32,531 nucleotides of DNA from Phycisphaerales bacterium (GCA_029260475.1 JAJDDE010000210.1:1-32531), one strand, 5' to 3'; positions 11,804-19,921 are shown, counted from the stretch's first letter. The notes: generated by a model from the sequence alone, not told the origin. Numbers and translations are program-made.

Positions 11804-13198
11804 GTGCGCTACGCCTCCGCCTGCGACGGCATCGGGGCGGTGCACTGCGCGTGGCAGCCGCTCGGGTGGGAATGCGCGTGGACTTCAGAGCTCGATCCTT
11901 TTCCGGCGTCCGTCGCTGAACAGCGTTGGGGATTCCCCAACCTCGGCGACATGACAGCGATAACCGACGAGAAATTACATGAGCACGGACCAATCAACGT
12001 TCTGGTCGGAGGAACGCCTTGCCAGTCTTTCTCGGTCGCCGGTCTCCGAGCTGGACTGGCTGACCCTCGTGGAAACCTGGCCCTCTCGTTCCTTGGACTT
12101 GCTCGCCGCACACGGGCCGAATGGGTGGTCTGGGAGAACGTGCCCGGCGTCCTGTCGTCCACGAGTGGAGAGCCAGCGGGTCCGCCGCCAAATCGAATGG
12201 GAGTGGGACACGGAGAGCGAGTCGTGGATATGGTTGAATACGACGAAACAAGTGATTTCGATTGCTTCATTGCCGGCCTGGAAGAACTCGGGTATGGGGT
12301 CGCCTACCGAGTTCTTGACGCTCAGCACTTCGGAGTTCCCCAGCGGCGGCGTCGCGTGTTCGTTGTCGGATATCTTGGAGACTGGCGACGTGCCGCAGCG
12401 GTACTATTTGAGCGCGCGTGCCTGTCGGGGAATCCTGCGCCGAGCCGAGAAGAGGGGGAGGCGGTTGCCGCGCTTTCTGCGAGTGGCGTTGGAACGTGTG
12501 GCGCGGACGACAACCAAGCCCAAGGCGGGCATATAGTCGAGGCGACGGTCTCACCGCCCCTAATGGCCCGCGACCACAAAGGCCCGACGAGCAACGTTGA
12601 CGGGCAGCCTCTCATAGCGCACTCGCTCCGGGGCGAAGGTTTCGACGCGAGCGAGGACGGGACAGGGAGGGGGGTGCCACTGACAGTACAGAGCGTCGCG
12701 CTACGCGGCCGCAGCGAAGGCGGCACGGCCCACGTTTTGGTCGGCGCTGTCGCGTTCTCGTGTAAGGACAGCGGGGGTGATGCTGGCCGCACGGCGCCGA
12801 CGCTTCGGGCGATGGGCCACGCTGCATCTCACGAAAACGGTGGCGGGCAGGTGGCCGTCTGTTTCGACGAAACCCAGATCACCAGCGCTGAGAACCGTAG
12901 CAACCCGCAGCCGTGCGACCCGTCGCACCCGCTCGCCGCCGGAGCTCGCCCGCCGACCTTGGCGGCGCCGGCGGTACGCCGACTCACGCCGATGGAGTGC
13001 TGCAGGCTTCAGGGACTTCCTGACCATTACACGCTGATCGACTATCGCGGCAAGACCGCCGCCGACTCTCCTCGATACAAAGCAATCGGGAACAGCATGC
13101 CCGTCCCTGTCATGGCTTGGATCGGAGAGCGGATCGACTCGTGTGCCGTCTTGCGGTTCGACGACGCACCAGAGGCGCAACAGGCCGCGCTTCTGTGA
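11804..13198 (+). CDS. DNA C5-cytosine methyltransferase
   Basis: This is a 464-residue protein with a GTG start directly after the terS stop. Motif I is ASACDGIGAVHCAWQPLGWE. GGTPCQSFSVAGLRAGLADP is motif IV with catalytic Cys73. WVVWENVPGVL at 109-119 is motif VI (ENV). FGVPQRRRRVFVVGYLGDW is motif VIII. AIGNSMPVPVMAWIGERI is the C-terminal motif X. The long middle (residues 205-390) is the target recognition region, with many Gly/Ser/Asp. It probably methylates phage DNA against host restriction. Target sequence cannot be told. A second ORF lies inside it in the +1 frame (11979-12536). Confidence 0.92.
   Translation: MRYASACDGIGAVHCAWQPLGWECAWTSELDPFPASVAEQRWGFPNLGDMTAITDEKLHEHGPINVLVGGTPCQSFSVAGLRAGLADPRGNLALSFLGLARRTRAEWVVWENVPGVLSSTSGEPAGPPPNRMGVGHGERVVDMVEYDETSDFDCFIAGLEELGYGVAYRVLDAQHFGVPQRRRRVFVVGYLGDWRRAAAVLFERACLSGNPAPSREEGEAVAALSASGVGTCGADDNQAQGGHIVEATVSPPLMARDHKGPTSNVDGQPLIAHSLRGEGFDASEDGTGRGVPLTVQSVALRGRSEGGTAHVLVGAVAFSCKDSGGDAGRTAPTLRAMGHAASHENGGGQVAVCFDETQITSAENRSNPQPCDPSHPLAAGARPPTLAAPAVRRLTPMECCRLQGLPDHYTLIDYRGKTAADSPRYKAIGNSMPVPVMAWIGERIDSCAVLRFDDAPEAQQAALL
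11979..12536 (+). CDS. Overprinted protein nested in the methyltransferase gene
   Basis: This 185-residue ORF is in the +1 frame relative to the methyltransferase. Unlike the Arg/Pro-rich shadow frames elsewhere, its composition is protein-like, with motifs such as FWSEERLASLSRSPVSELDW, GPNGWSGRTCPASCR, NSGMGSPTEFLTLSTSEF and VPQRYYLSARACRGILRRAE. I recall near-identical motifs (SLSDILETGDVPQRYYLS...ACxGILRRAEKRG) in hypothetical proteins of other phages, often beside or over a methyltransferase gene. That is recollection and needs a search. No strong ribosome-binding site precedes the ATG. Function is unknown; binding or modulation of the methyltransferase is a guess. Confidence 0.55.
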   Translation: MSTDQSTFWSEERLASLSRSPVSELDWLTLVETWPSRSLDLLAAHGPNGWSGRTCPASCRPRVESQRVRRQIEWEWDTESESWIWLNTTKQVISIASLPAWKNSGMGSPTEFLTLSTSEFPSGGVACSLSDILETGDVPQRYYLSARACRGILRRAEKRGRRLPRFLRVALERVARTTTKPKAGI

Positions 13199-13210
13199 TC
13201 GCGACCGGCG

Positions 13211-14440
13211 ATGTCACTAGCTGAGTACAACCCTCACCCGATCCAGCAGCAGTTCCATGACGCCGTTCAGTCGCACCGCCGCGTCGCGCTCGTCACCGGC
13301 CGCCAGCTCGGCAAATCCACGGCAGGCGCCGTCGAGGCTGCAATCCAAACGCTGTTCGAGCAGCCGGGCGAGACCGGCGTAATCTGCGCGCCCACCTACA
13401 AGCACGCGCTCGTGTGCCGCGACCTGTTCAACCGCTTCGTGCCACGGGAAATGCGCTCCTGGAACGGCCAAGAGTCGCGGTGGCAGATCAGCAACGGCTC
13501 CACCGTCTACCTGCGATCGATGACCGATGAGGATTCCACGCGCGGGCTCTCGGGATCGTGGGGGTGGCTCGACGAAGCTGCCATGTATTCGCAGAAGAGC
13601 TACGACAACCTACGCCCCGCGTTCGCCGTCGCCGATGCCAAGGTGTGGGCCACGACCACGCCGAAGGGGCACAATTGGCTGCACAGGGAGTTTGTCCGAT
13701 CACCGCAAGACGGCGACATTCTCATTCAGGCAGCCTCGACCGCGTCGCCGTACTTCCCGCAGGCCGAATACGACCGACTCGCGGCCCGCTACGGTGAGGA
13801 CTCGCCGTGGTTCCGCCAGGAAATCCTCGGCCTGTTCGAGGCGTTCGTTGGCCAGGCGTTCCCGGCATTCGACCGCACCAAGCACGTCGAGGTGTGCGAG
13901 GAGACTCCGTGGCCGATGGTCGCAGGGTGGGACGTTGGATGGACCGCGCCAACCGTGATCGTCTGGGGGCAGGTGTCGCCTGACGAGCAGGTCGTGTTGC
14001 GCGGGTGCCGGAAGTGGACCGAGACGGAGCGCATCCTGATTCTGAGCGAGGTCGCCCGCGAGCTGCCGCCGATGTCCGTGCACTGGATACCGACCGATGC
14101 AACCTACGGCGCGCGCCAAGCTGGTGACCCTGGATGGCAGACGGAGATGAGGGCGGCACCGTGCGGGTTCGAGACCCGCAGCGTGAGCACGTCGAGGGTG
14201 TCGGAGACGCGGCGGCTACAACTGCAGCGCCAGTGGATCCACCAACATCGGCTCGTGATCGCCAGGGGATGCGAGGGCGCCGAGCTGCTCATCGACGCAT
14301 TCGAGACCGCCGAGCTGGACAAGAAACCCGAGAAAGACATCCTCTCCGACATGCACCCTCAGACTGACATCATCGACGCGGTAGGGCAGATATTCGCCGG
14401 CACGTTCGGCGCGCACAAGTGGTCGGTGACGGCTCACTAG
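13211..14440 (+). CDS. terL: Terminase large subunit
   Basis: This is a 409-residue packaging motor. The N-terminal ATPase has Walker A GRQLGKST at 30-37 and Walker B WGWLDEAA around 118-124, with the catalytic Glu at 122, followed by a coupling motif VWATTTPKG. The C-terminal RNaseH-like nuclease has Asp241 in AGWDVGWTAPT and later acidic residues in PTDATYG and HPQTDIIDAVGQI. It cuts concatemers and drives DNA into the prohead through the portal encoded next. The ATG at 13211 follows the methyltransferase stop by 12 bp. Confidence 0.92.
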   Translation: MSLAEYNPHPIQQQFHDAVQSHRRVALVTGRQLGKSTAGAVEAAIQTLFEQPGETGVICAPTYKHALVCRDLFNRFVPREMRSWNGQESRWQISNGSTVYLRSMTDEDSTRGLSGSWGWLDEAAMYSQKSYDNLRPAFAVADAKVWATTTPKGHNWLHREFVRSPQDGDILIQAASTASPYFPQAEYDRLAARYGEDSPWFRQEILGLFEAFVGQAFPAFDRTKHVEVCEETPWPMVAGWDVGWTAPTVIVWGQVSPDEQVVLRGCRKWTETERILILSEVARELPPMSVHWIPTDATYGARQAGDPGWQTEMRAAPCGFETRSVSTSRVSETRRLQLQRQWIHQHRLVIARGCEGAELLIDAFETAELDKKPEKDILSDMHPQTDIIDAVGQIFAGTFGAHKWSVTAH

Positions 14441-14540
14441 ATGAGCCATCGCACCGATCCGCTGTGGCGAGTGTCAACTCAAGGGCGTATCATCTCGGCA
14501 GGCGCCTGACTCCATCCCCATCGACACCGAGACGTTGCCT

Positions 14541-16028
14541 ATGCCTACGCTAGCAGAATCCATGATCCGACAGGGCGCCGCTATCGCCACCTGGCGCCGC
14601 GACGCTGCCCGCCGCGAACTCGCGCAGCGACTCGTCGACGCATACTACGCATCCGACGAGGAGGACCTGGACGCGCTGCTCGGCACCATCTTCGAGCGCC
14701 CCGGCGACAAGATCGCCGTTAACCTCGCCGTCATCAAGAAGTTCGGCAACGAGAAGGCGCTCATGTTCCGCGACAGGCCGCGGATGCGGGTGATGGTCGA
14801 CGGCGAGGAGGACGAAGCGCAGTCCGAACTATGGGCTCATATCTACACGGGCGGCAACTGGCAACGTAAGCTGCGCACCGCCAACGCTCTTGAGCAGGTC
14901 GTGCAGACGCTGCACCTACACCCTCGCCCGATGCCGAGTACGGGCAAGATTGACCTCGCCGTTGTCACGCCCGCCGCGTCGATAGCCTGGCAGTCGACGG
15001 AGAATCCTCAGGTTGCAGAGGCCGTGGCGTACCGTACCTCGGGGCGCCCAGACTCTCCGGCCATGACTGCTCTGTCCCCCAGCGTATGGGCGTTCTGGTC
15101 GGCCGATGCAAACCTTCTCGTGGAGCTGAACGAGCGCACCGGCGAGCCGCAGAACGTGCGGCCACCGTCCGACAATCCAGACGGCGTCAACCCTTACGGG
15201 CTGCTGCCGTTCGTGAAGATCGACAAGATCGACCCGAAAGACGACGACTACTGGAATCACGGCGTGGCCGACATGCTCACCGTAGGGGATGCCGCGAACG
15301 TGGCCATCGTGTCGCTGGTGCATTCTCTGATTCACCAGGGGTTCTCCCCGAAAGTGGCAATCAACATGACGGGCGTAGACCTGTCCAAGCACGGCCCCGA
15401 CGTGACCTACGCAGCCGAGCACGTTCCGGAGGGAGAGCACGCTCCGTCCATGTCTACGCTGCGCCTGGATGCTGACTTCGAGGGCATGGTGGCGGGAATC
15501 GAGGCGGTGTTGCAGTACGGCGCATTGATGCACGGAATTCCGCCGTCGGCGTTCCGTCGTGACTCTCAGGGCGGCGCGGAGTCGGGCCGCGCGAAGATCG
15601 TCGACATGCTGCCGCTGCTCGAGGAGCGCGAGCAGGACATCCCGCAGTGGTCCGACAACATGGGCGAGCTGTTCGCAGTCACGCGAGCGGTGTGGAACTT
15701 CTGGCATGATCAGTCAGGGTTCGAGGTTTCCACCGAGTTCATCGGGCGCACATTCTCCGACGACGCCAGGCTCGCTGTGGACTTTGCGGAGGTGAAAATC
15801 CCCGAGACGCCGAACGAGCGCCTCGACCGCCAGGCGAAGGAGTTGAACATGGGCATCAAGTCCAAAGCCGACGTGCTCATGGAGAACAACCCGGACCTGT
15901 CACGCGAGGAAGCCGAGAAGGAACTCCAGCGCATCGCACAGGATACGCGCATGGCTTCGGGGCGCGGGGCGCTTGCGCTGCTGGGTGACACGGTGACGGG
16001 CCCGAGGGCTGAGCCGGGGGTTGTCTGA
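14541..16028 (+). CDS. Portal protein
   Basis: This is a 495-residue protein in the standard position after terL. The N-terminus has AVNLAVIKKFGNEKALMFRD, and a long central region includes YGLLPFVKIDKIDPKDDDYW and GVADMLTVGDAANVAIVSLV. A helical part FEGMVAGIEAVLQYGALMHG IPPSAF follows, as in portal families with a dodecameric ring. The C-terminus (SKADVLMENNPDLSREEAEK) is typical of portal tails. ATG 14541 is taken as start; a TTG 6 bp upstream in frame is an alternative. It forms the DNA entry vertex and docks terminase and later the connector. Confidence 0.87.
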   Translation: MPTLAESMIRQGAAIATWRRDAARRELAQRLVDAYYASDEEDLDALLGTIFERPGDKIAVNLAVIKKFGNEKALMFRDRPRMRVMVDGEEDEAQSELWAHIYTGGNWQRKLRTANALEQVVQTLHLHPRPMPSTGKIDLAVVTPAASIAWQSTENPQVAEAVAYRTSGRPDSPAMTALSPSVWAFWSADANLLVELNERTGEPQNVRPPSDNPDGVNPYGLLPFVKIDKIDPKDDDYWNHGVADMLTVGDAANVAIVSLVHSLIHQGFSPKVAINMTGVDLSKHGPDVTYAAEHVPEGEHAPSMSTLRLDADFEGMVAGIEAVLQYGALMHGIPPSAFRRDSQGGAESGRAKIVDMLPLLEEREQDIPQWSDNMGELFAVTRAVWNFWHDQSGFEVSTEFIGRTFSDDARLAVDFAEVKIPETPNERLDRQAKELNMGIKSKADVLMENNPDLSREEAEKELQRIAQDTRMASGRGALALLGDTVTGPRAEPGVV

Positions 16029-16029
16029 C

Positions 16030-16347
16030 GTGAAGTGGCCCGCGTCGATACCTGTCAACTCGTGCCGCGTGGCGATTAAGTTCGTTCCCGAGATCCTTCT
16101 CCCCGACGATCGCGACGGCGATTTCCGCAACACCGAGGGGTCGCCACAGATCCGCGTCGCCTCAGCGCTCAAAGGCGACTACCTCGACTTCGTTGTGTGC
16201 CATGAGATTATCCACGCATGGCTGCGGGTGAATGGCGTAGAGGCAGACCTACAGGACGGGATGGAGGAGCGACTCGCCGACACGCTCGGACACGAACTGG
16301 CGCGGCTGCTGGTGGCACTGAGGGCCAACGATGAACATTCAATCTGA
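16030..16347 (+). CDS. HExxH zincin-like protein in the head cluster
   Basis: This 105-residue protein contains VVCHEIIHAWLRVNGVEADL, a perfect HExxH zinc-protease signature, with a downstream Glu in MEERLADTLGHELARLL that could be the third ligand, as in gluzincins. It is short, a minimal catalytic helix pair plus strands. The GTG at 16030 is 1 bp after the portal stop, with a GGGGG box at proper distance; a TTG at 16021 overlaps the portal gene. No other protease is obvious in the genome, so a role in head maturation is possible. A conserved but non-proteolytic role is also possible. Confidence 0.65.
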   Translation: MKWPASIPVNSCRVAIKFVPEILLPDDRDGDFRNTEGSPQIRVASALKGDYLDFVVCHEIIHAWLRVNGVEADLQDGMEERLADTLGHELARLLVALRANDEHSI

Positions 16348-16864
16348 GCTGACCGCGCTCGACCTTGAGATCCGCGCGCTCAAAGACGAGGCCGACAATG
16401 ACGCCCGCGAGCTGGTAGAGGCGCTGCTGCCGACCGCCACAACGGGCGAGTTCGCCGACTTGGTTGAAGCGCTATCGACCAGCGTCGAAACGCTGCTGCT
16501 GACCTACGGCGTCGATGCAATGCAACTCACAGCCGAGCAGACGGGCATGCGCGAGGGCGTGCCCATCGTCGAGGCCGATGCCGCCGACATTGCAGCCGCT
16601 ATCGCCGTGTCCGTGTCGATGGTCGCCGCCGGAGGCGATTACGCCGAACAACTAGCCGAGATCAACGCCGCCCGAATGCGCGTGTTCGGCGCCTCCGACG
16701 AGCAGATACTGCAGGGCCTCGAGATCGATCTGCGCAAGCTGCCGCCGGGCCGCACGTACTCGCCACTGATCACCGAATACAGATCGGCAGTGCGCGAGGG
16801 CGTGGTTATGCTCGGCCAGCTCGGGCAGGCCGCGGTGCTGCTCGCCGGCTTCGGTGATGCGTAG
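16331..16864 (+). CDS. Minor head protein, N-terminal part (gpF-like)
   Basis: This is a 177-residue, mostly helical protein (MNIQSELTALDLEIRALKDE and TEYRSAVREGVVMLGQLGQA). It lies in the slot between portal and scaffold usually held by a single Mu-gpF/SPP1-gp7-like minor head protein. The following ORF carries the Cys-rich C-terminal signature of that family and overlaps by 8 bp, so the two look like a split version of one protein. The helical content with Ala-rich segments fits the N-terminal domain of such proteins. Without the second ORF the assignment would be weak. Confidence 0.6.
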   Translation: MNIQSELTALDLEIRALKDEADNDARELVEALLPTATTGEFADLVEALSTSVETLLLTYGVDAMQLTAEQTGMREGVPIVEADAADIAAAIAVSVSMVAAGGDYAEQLAEINAARMRVFGASDEQILQGLEIDLRKLPPGRTYSPLITEYRSAVREGVVMLGQLGQAAVLLAGFGDA

Positions 16865-17285
16865 TCCGTCGTTTACGTGGCAGGCGGTCGGCGATGGGGA
16901 GTCGTGCGACGATTGTCTCCGCCGGCACGGCAAGCGCGCCACGTTCGCGCAGTGGTCGGCGTGGGGGCTGCCGGGCTCGGGGTTTTCCGCGTGCCGCGCC
17001 AACTGCAGGTGTCAACTCCACGGCGCCGGCGGCGTGCAGGAAAACCCCCCTACATCTCAATTCGACCAGGTTAGCGAGGTGTGGGACTCCCCTCAGGTTC
17101 AGTCGTGGCTCGACACCGCGACCGCGCGCGCCGCCCAGACGCAGAACCGCCTACTGATGGGCAACCAGTTCGGCAAGTCCGCCGCCGAGATCCGAGCGAT
17201 CTGGACCCGCGACCCGGGCCGAGTTATCCAGCCGTGGCGAGCTGGCATGTGGCGCGCTGCGGCTGCTGCGCATCGGAGTGGCTGA
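16857..17285 (+). CDS. Minor head protein, Cys-rich C-terminal part (gpF-like)
   Basis: This is a 142-residue protein. SCDDCLRRHGKRATFAQWSA, GLPGSGFSACRANCRCQLHG matches the characteristic CxxC...GxPGxGxxxCRxxCRC pattern near the end of Mu gpF-like minor head proteins, probably a zinc site. The rest (SAAEIRAIWTRDPGRVIQPW) is helical. ATG 16857 overlaps the preceding stop; a GTG 3 bp upstream is also possible. In related phages this domain is fused to the upstream part. Confidence 0.65.
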   Translation: MRSPSFTWQAVGDGESCDDCLRRHGKRATFAQWSAWGLPGSGFSACRANCRCQLHGAGGVQENPPTSQFDQVSEVWDSPQVQSWLDTATARAAQTQNRLLMGNQFGKSAAEIRAIWTRDPGRVIQPWRAGMWRAAAAAHRSG

Positions 17286-17287
17286 GG

Positions 17288-17800
17288 GTGGCTGATCTAC
17301 TCAGAATGGATGTGAAGGGCCTCGCCGACGTGCAGCGTGCGCTCGGCCGCGTGAAGGCCGTGATATCGGAGAAGAACCTGCTCGATACCTTCGGCCCGGC
17401 CATCGCCGCGCAGATCGTCAAGCGTACCGACCAGGGGCGCGACGTCGAAGATCGGGCGTTCGCCCCGCTCAAGTCCGGGAGGGCGTCACGCCTGCGCGTA
17501 ACCGGCCAGCTACACCAGGCCGTTGCCTACTCCAAGTCGAAGCGGCAGATATTCGTGAAGTCGACGCGGCGCGGGCGGGCACGAATCTCAAACGCCGAGC
17601 TTGCCGTAGTCCACCAGCGCGGCAAGGGTGTGCCGGTGAGAAGGTTCCTCGGCCTGAGCCGGCAGGACGTGGTGGCGCTCGACACTCTCACCCTCGCCGA
17701 GGTGAACAAGCAGGGCGCCGCCGCTGCCCGTCCTGGCCTCAAGGTGCGCGGCAAGTTCGCCGTCCGTCGCGGGCGCATCTGGAAGCGCGACGTGGCCTAG
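17288..17800 (+). CDS. Virion morphogenesis protein (Mu gpG-like)
   Basis: This is a 170-residue basic protein. MDVKGLADVQRALGRVKAVI opens a helical part. LKSGRASRLRVTGQLHQAVA matches the VTGxLxxSI-like motif. ELAVVHQRGKGVPVRRFLGL is the HQxG...PxRxFLGLS signature of phage virion morphogenesis/tail completion proteins of the Mu gpG family. GTG 17288 directly follows GAGG; ATG 17306 is an alternative. It probably acts at the head-tail joining step or head completion. Confidence 0.75.
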   Translation: MADLLRMDVKGLADVQRALGRVKAVISEKNLLDTFGPAIAAQIVKRTDQGRDVEDRAFAPLKSGRASRLRVTGQLHQAVAYSKSKRQIFVKSTRRGRARISNAELAVVHQRGKGVPVRRFLGLSRQDVVALDTLTLAEVNKQGAAAARPGLKVRGKFAVRRGRIWKRDVA

Positions 17801-17825
17801 TTTCGCCCCATCTTCGCTGTTTCGG

Positions 17826-17855
17826 TTGCGGTGACGCGAAAGTAAGGCGTAAACT
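17826..17855 (+). promoter_or_regulatory. Weak candidate late promoter before scaffold gene
   Basis: TTGCGG (17826-17831), an 18-bp spacer and TAAACT (17850-17855) lie in the 124-bp gap between the morphogenesis protein and the scaffold, the longest gap within the structural cluster. The match to consensus is moderate, so activity is uncertain. A separate late promoter here would raise scaffold and capsid levels, which are needed in excess. Confidence 0.3.
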
Positions 17856-17924
17856 GCATCCATCTACAGACACCGCCAGACAGCGAGCCCGGAGCCGCGG
17901 CCGGCATCCTAACGGAATGGGAGC

Positions 17925-18677
17925 TTGACGCCCTTGCACGACACCGACACGACCACGACGAGCCCGGCGCCGTCGCCAACTCCGCCGAGCCCGGCGCCCG
18001 CGGACAGCACCGACCCTCAAATCGCCAAGTTGCGGAAGGAAAACGCAACGGCGAGGGAGCGATTCAAGACGGCAGAAGCGGAGCGAGCGGCAGTGCAGGC
18101 ACAACTTGACGACCTGAGCGCGAAGGTCAACGGCAAGGACGCGGAGCGAGCAGAAGCGAAGCGCCAAGCCGAGATCGACGAGCTACGCGCCAAGATCGAC
18201 AAGGCCAACACCGCCGTCATCAACAGCACGTTCGACCGGCTCGCGCGTGACGCTGGGGCAGACCCCGACGCACTCGACGCCGTTCGTCGTGCCGCCGACC
18301 TATCAGGCGTGACCGTGGACGGGGCGGAAGTCTCGGGCGTGGCCGCCGCTGTCGAATCTCTCAAGAGCGAGGTGCCGCAGTTGTTCCAGTCATCCAACCG
18401 GAAACCGGGGGTCACTACCGACCCGCCGGGATCGACGAGCAAATCGTCGATCGACCTGAAGAACATTCAGCCCGGAGACATGACGCGACTGATGCGAGAG
18501 AGCCCAGAGGAATACGATGCGCTGATGAAAGAAGGCATCGACATTCCGACCGGGCGCTTCGTGCGCGACGCTGACGGCAAGATGGTCAAAGAGATGTTTC
18601 GTACTCGCACGGGCGGCAACTCAGCCCAGCGGAACATCGATCAAGCACGCTCGGATTGGAAACGCCAGGTCTCCTAA
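17925..18677 (+). CDS. Scaffolding protein
   Basis: This is a 250-residue, acidic/basic-mixed protein. A Thr/Ser/Pro/Ala-rich N-terminus (residues 1-30) is followed by a long coiled coil at about 32-105 (LRKENATARERFKTAEAERA, LSAKVNGKDAERAEAKRQAE). The central part is helical (STFDRLARDAGADPDALDAV) and the end is basic (NIDQARSDWKRQVS). This layout, directly before the capsid gene, is that of scaffolds of the GP20 type, which shape the prohead shell and then leave. The start is uncertain: TTG 17925 lies very close to GGGAG, and TTG 17934 has a more usual spacing. Confidence 0.7.
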   Translation: MTPLHDTDTTTTSPAPSPTPPSPAPADSTDPQIAKLRKENATARERFKTAEAERAAVQAQLDDLSAKVNGKDAERAEAKRQAEIDELRAKIDKANTAVINSTFDRLARDAGADPDALDAVRRAADLSGVTVDGAEVSGVAAAVESLKSEVPQLFQSSNRKPGVTTDPPGSTSKSSIDLKNIQPGDMTRLMRESPEEYDALMKEGIDIPTGRFVRDADGKMVKEMFRTRTGGNSAQRNIDQARSDWKRQVS

Positions 18678-18689
18678 GAAGGAGTACCA

Positions 18690-19562
18690 ATGGCTAACGA
18701 GATCGACACCGGCGCATCCGCTGGTGAGATGATCCAGGCCGAAGTTCTGAGCAACCGCATTATTCAAGCGGCGTATGGCCCCTCGGTCATGCTCGGTCTC
18801 GTTCGGCTCGAATCTCTCGCTGGCGCCCCGTCCCTCACGGGCGAGTACACGAAAGACCCACTGCTGACCGCGAGTGCACTAACCGACGGCACCGCGATCA
18901 CCAACTCCGCCTACGACCCGACCTCGGTAACCGTCTCGACGGCCGCCGTTGGGCTGGCTCTGGAGCAGACCGACCTGCATCGCGCGGGCTCGATTCTGGA
19001 CATGGGCCACCTGTCGGACATCGCAGGCCGAGCGGTCGCCAACAAGATCGACACCGATCTGCTCGCCGAGGTCGCAGACTTCGGCACGGCGGTCGGATCG
19101 ACCACCGTCAACCTGACGAACGCCAACATCCTGAGCGGGATCTACGAGCTGAAGCTCGGCAACGCCCAGGACCGCGGCGACATCGTGGGCGTGCTGCACC
19201 CGATCCAGGTGTTCGACTGGCTGACCGACATTGCCAGTCTCACCGGGACTGTCGTTGGCACCGAGGCTCTCGGAGCCGCCGCCGGGTTCAACATCAAGCG
19301 CGGCTTCACCCTGTACGGGGTGGAGTGGTTCGAGTCGAGCTTGGCTGCGTCCGTCGCCACCAACGCCGACAGGCAGGGTTACGTGGGCGTCAAGGGCCAG
19401 GGCTCGGGACTGCTCTTCCAGGTGAAGATTGACCCGCGTGTCGAACTCCAGCGCGATGCGAAGATGCCGAGCTGGTCTGTCGTGGCATACGCCGCCTACG
19501 GTGACGAGTGCATCGACACCTCGACCTCGGCTGGCGCGGCGATCATCACCGACCACGAGTAA
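18690..19562 (+). CDS. Major capsid protein (HK97-fold)
   Basis: This is a 290-residue protein with an excellent AAGGAG ribosome-binding site. Segments such as VTVSTAAVGLALEQTDLHRA, the KIDTDLLAEVADFGTAV helix, ANILSGIYELKLGNAQDRGD and FNIKRGFTLYGVEWFES fit the P-domain and A-domain layout of HK97-fold capsids related to N4gp56/P22-coat-like groups. It ends with a Ser/Ala-rich tail. The product lies right after the scaffold, as expected. A strong hairpin follows the stop codon (19582-19619). Confidence 0.85.
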   Translation: MANEIDTGASAGEMIQAEVLSNRIIQAAYGPSVMLGLVRLESLAGAPSLTGEYTKDPLLTASALTDGTAITNSAYDPTSVTVSTAAVGLALEQTDLHRAGSILDMGHLSDIAGRAVANKIDTDLLAEVADFGTAVGSTTVNLTNANILSGIYELKLGNAQDRGDIVGVLHPIQVFDWLTDIASLTGTVVGTEALGAAAGFNIKRGFTLYGVEWFESSLAASVATNADRQGYVGVKGQGSGLLFQVKIDPRVELQRDAKMPSWSVVAYAAYGDECIDTSTSAGAAIITDHE

Positions 19563-19581
19563 TCAACTCGCCCCAACCTGG

Positions 19582-19619
19582 ACCGGGCGCTCGGATTGCC
19601 CACCCGACGAGCGCCCGGT
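19582..19619 (+). terminator. Perfect 12-bp inverted repeat after the capsid gene
   Basis: ACCGGGCGCTCG (19582-19593) and CGAGCGCCCGGT (19608-19619) form a perfect stem with a 14-nt loop, 19 bp after the capsid stop. There is no T-tract, so it is not a classic intrinsic terminator. It could stop RNA decay, protecting the capsid mRNA, or partly end transcription. Confidence 0.5.
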
Positions 19620-19654
19620 TCAAGCCGGGGTCTGACCATTGAAGGGATGTAGAG

Positions 19655-19921
19655 ATGGCGCAGCGACCGAAGGCCAGCACCAAGAAGGCCAGCACCAAGA
19701 AGGCGAGCGCGCCAGAAAAAGACAGCGGCGCTCCGCCGGTTATCGGGATGGCCACTGCCGGCCCGGTGCCGGACGTGTCGTTTCCCGTCCACCTCGTCCA
19801 CTCCACCAACACCATGAACGCGATCAAGGACGGCGAGGTTGTGCAGGTGCCTCGCGCCGCTACAGCAGACAGCGCAGCCGACCTTGCCGGATTGATCAAA
19901 GCAGGGTACATGCGACCATGA
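19655..19921 (+). CDS. Small Lys/Ala-rich-tailed protein after the capsid gene
   Basis: This is an 88-residue protein. Residues 5-17 are a short repeat (KASTKKASTKKAS), caused by a 15-bp DNA duplication, giving a basic N-terminal tail. The rest (VPDVSFPVHLVHSTNTMNAI, LAGLIKAGYMRP) is a small beta/alpha domain. No family is recognised. Its place after the capsid suggests a head-associated or decoration protein, which is inference. Confidence 0.6.
   Translation: MAQRPKASTKKASTKKASAPEKDSGAPPVIGMATAGPVPDVSFPVHLVHSTNTMNAIKDGEVVQVPRAATADSAADLAGLIKAGYMRP

Noticed and set aside
14441-14509. A 22-residue ORF right after terL (MSHRTDPLWRVSTQGRIISA)
   Set aside because: It has no ribosome-binding site, no overlap of the ATGA kind and no motif. 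The 100-bp gap between terL and portal seems merely non-coding.
16208-16217. A DnaA-box-like TTATCCACG
   Set aside because: It is a single copy encoding the catalytic HExxH region of the zincin-like gene, with no repeats nearby. The iterons at 5660 are a better origin candidate.
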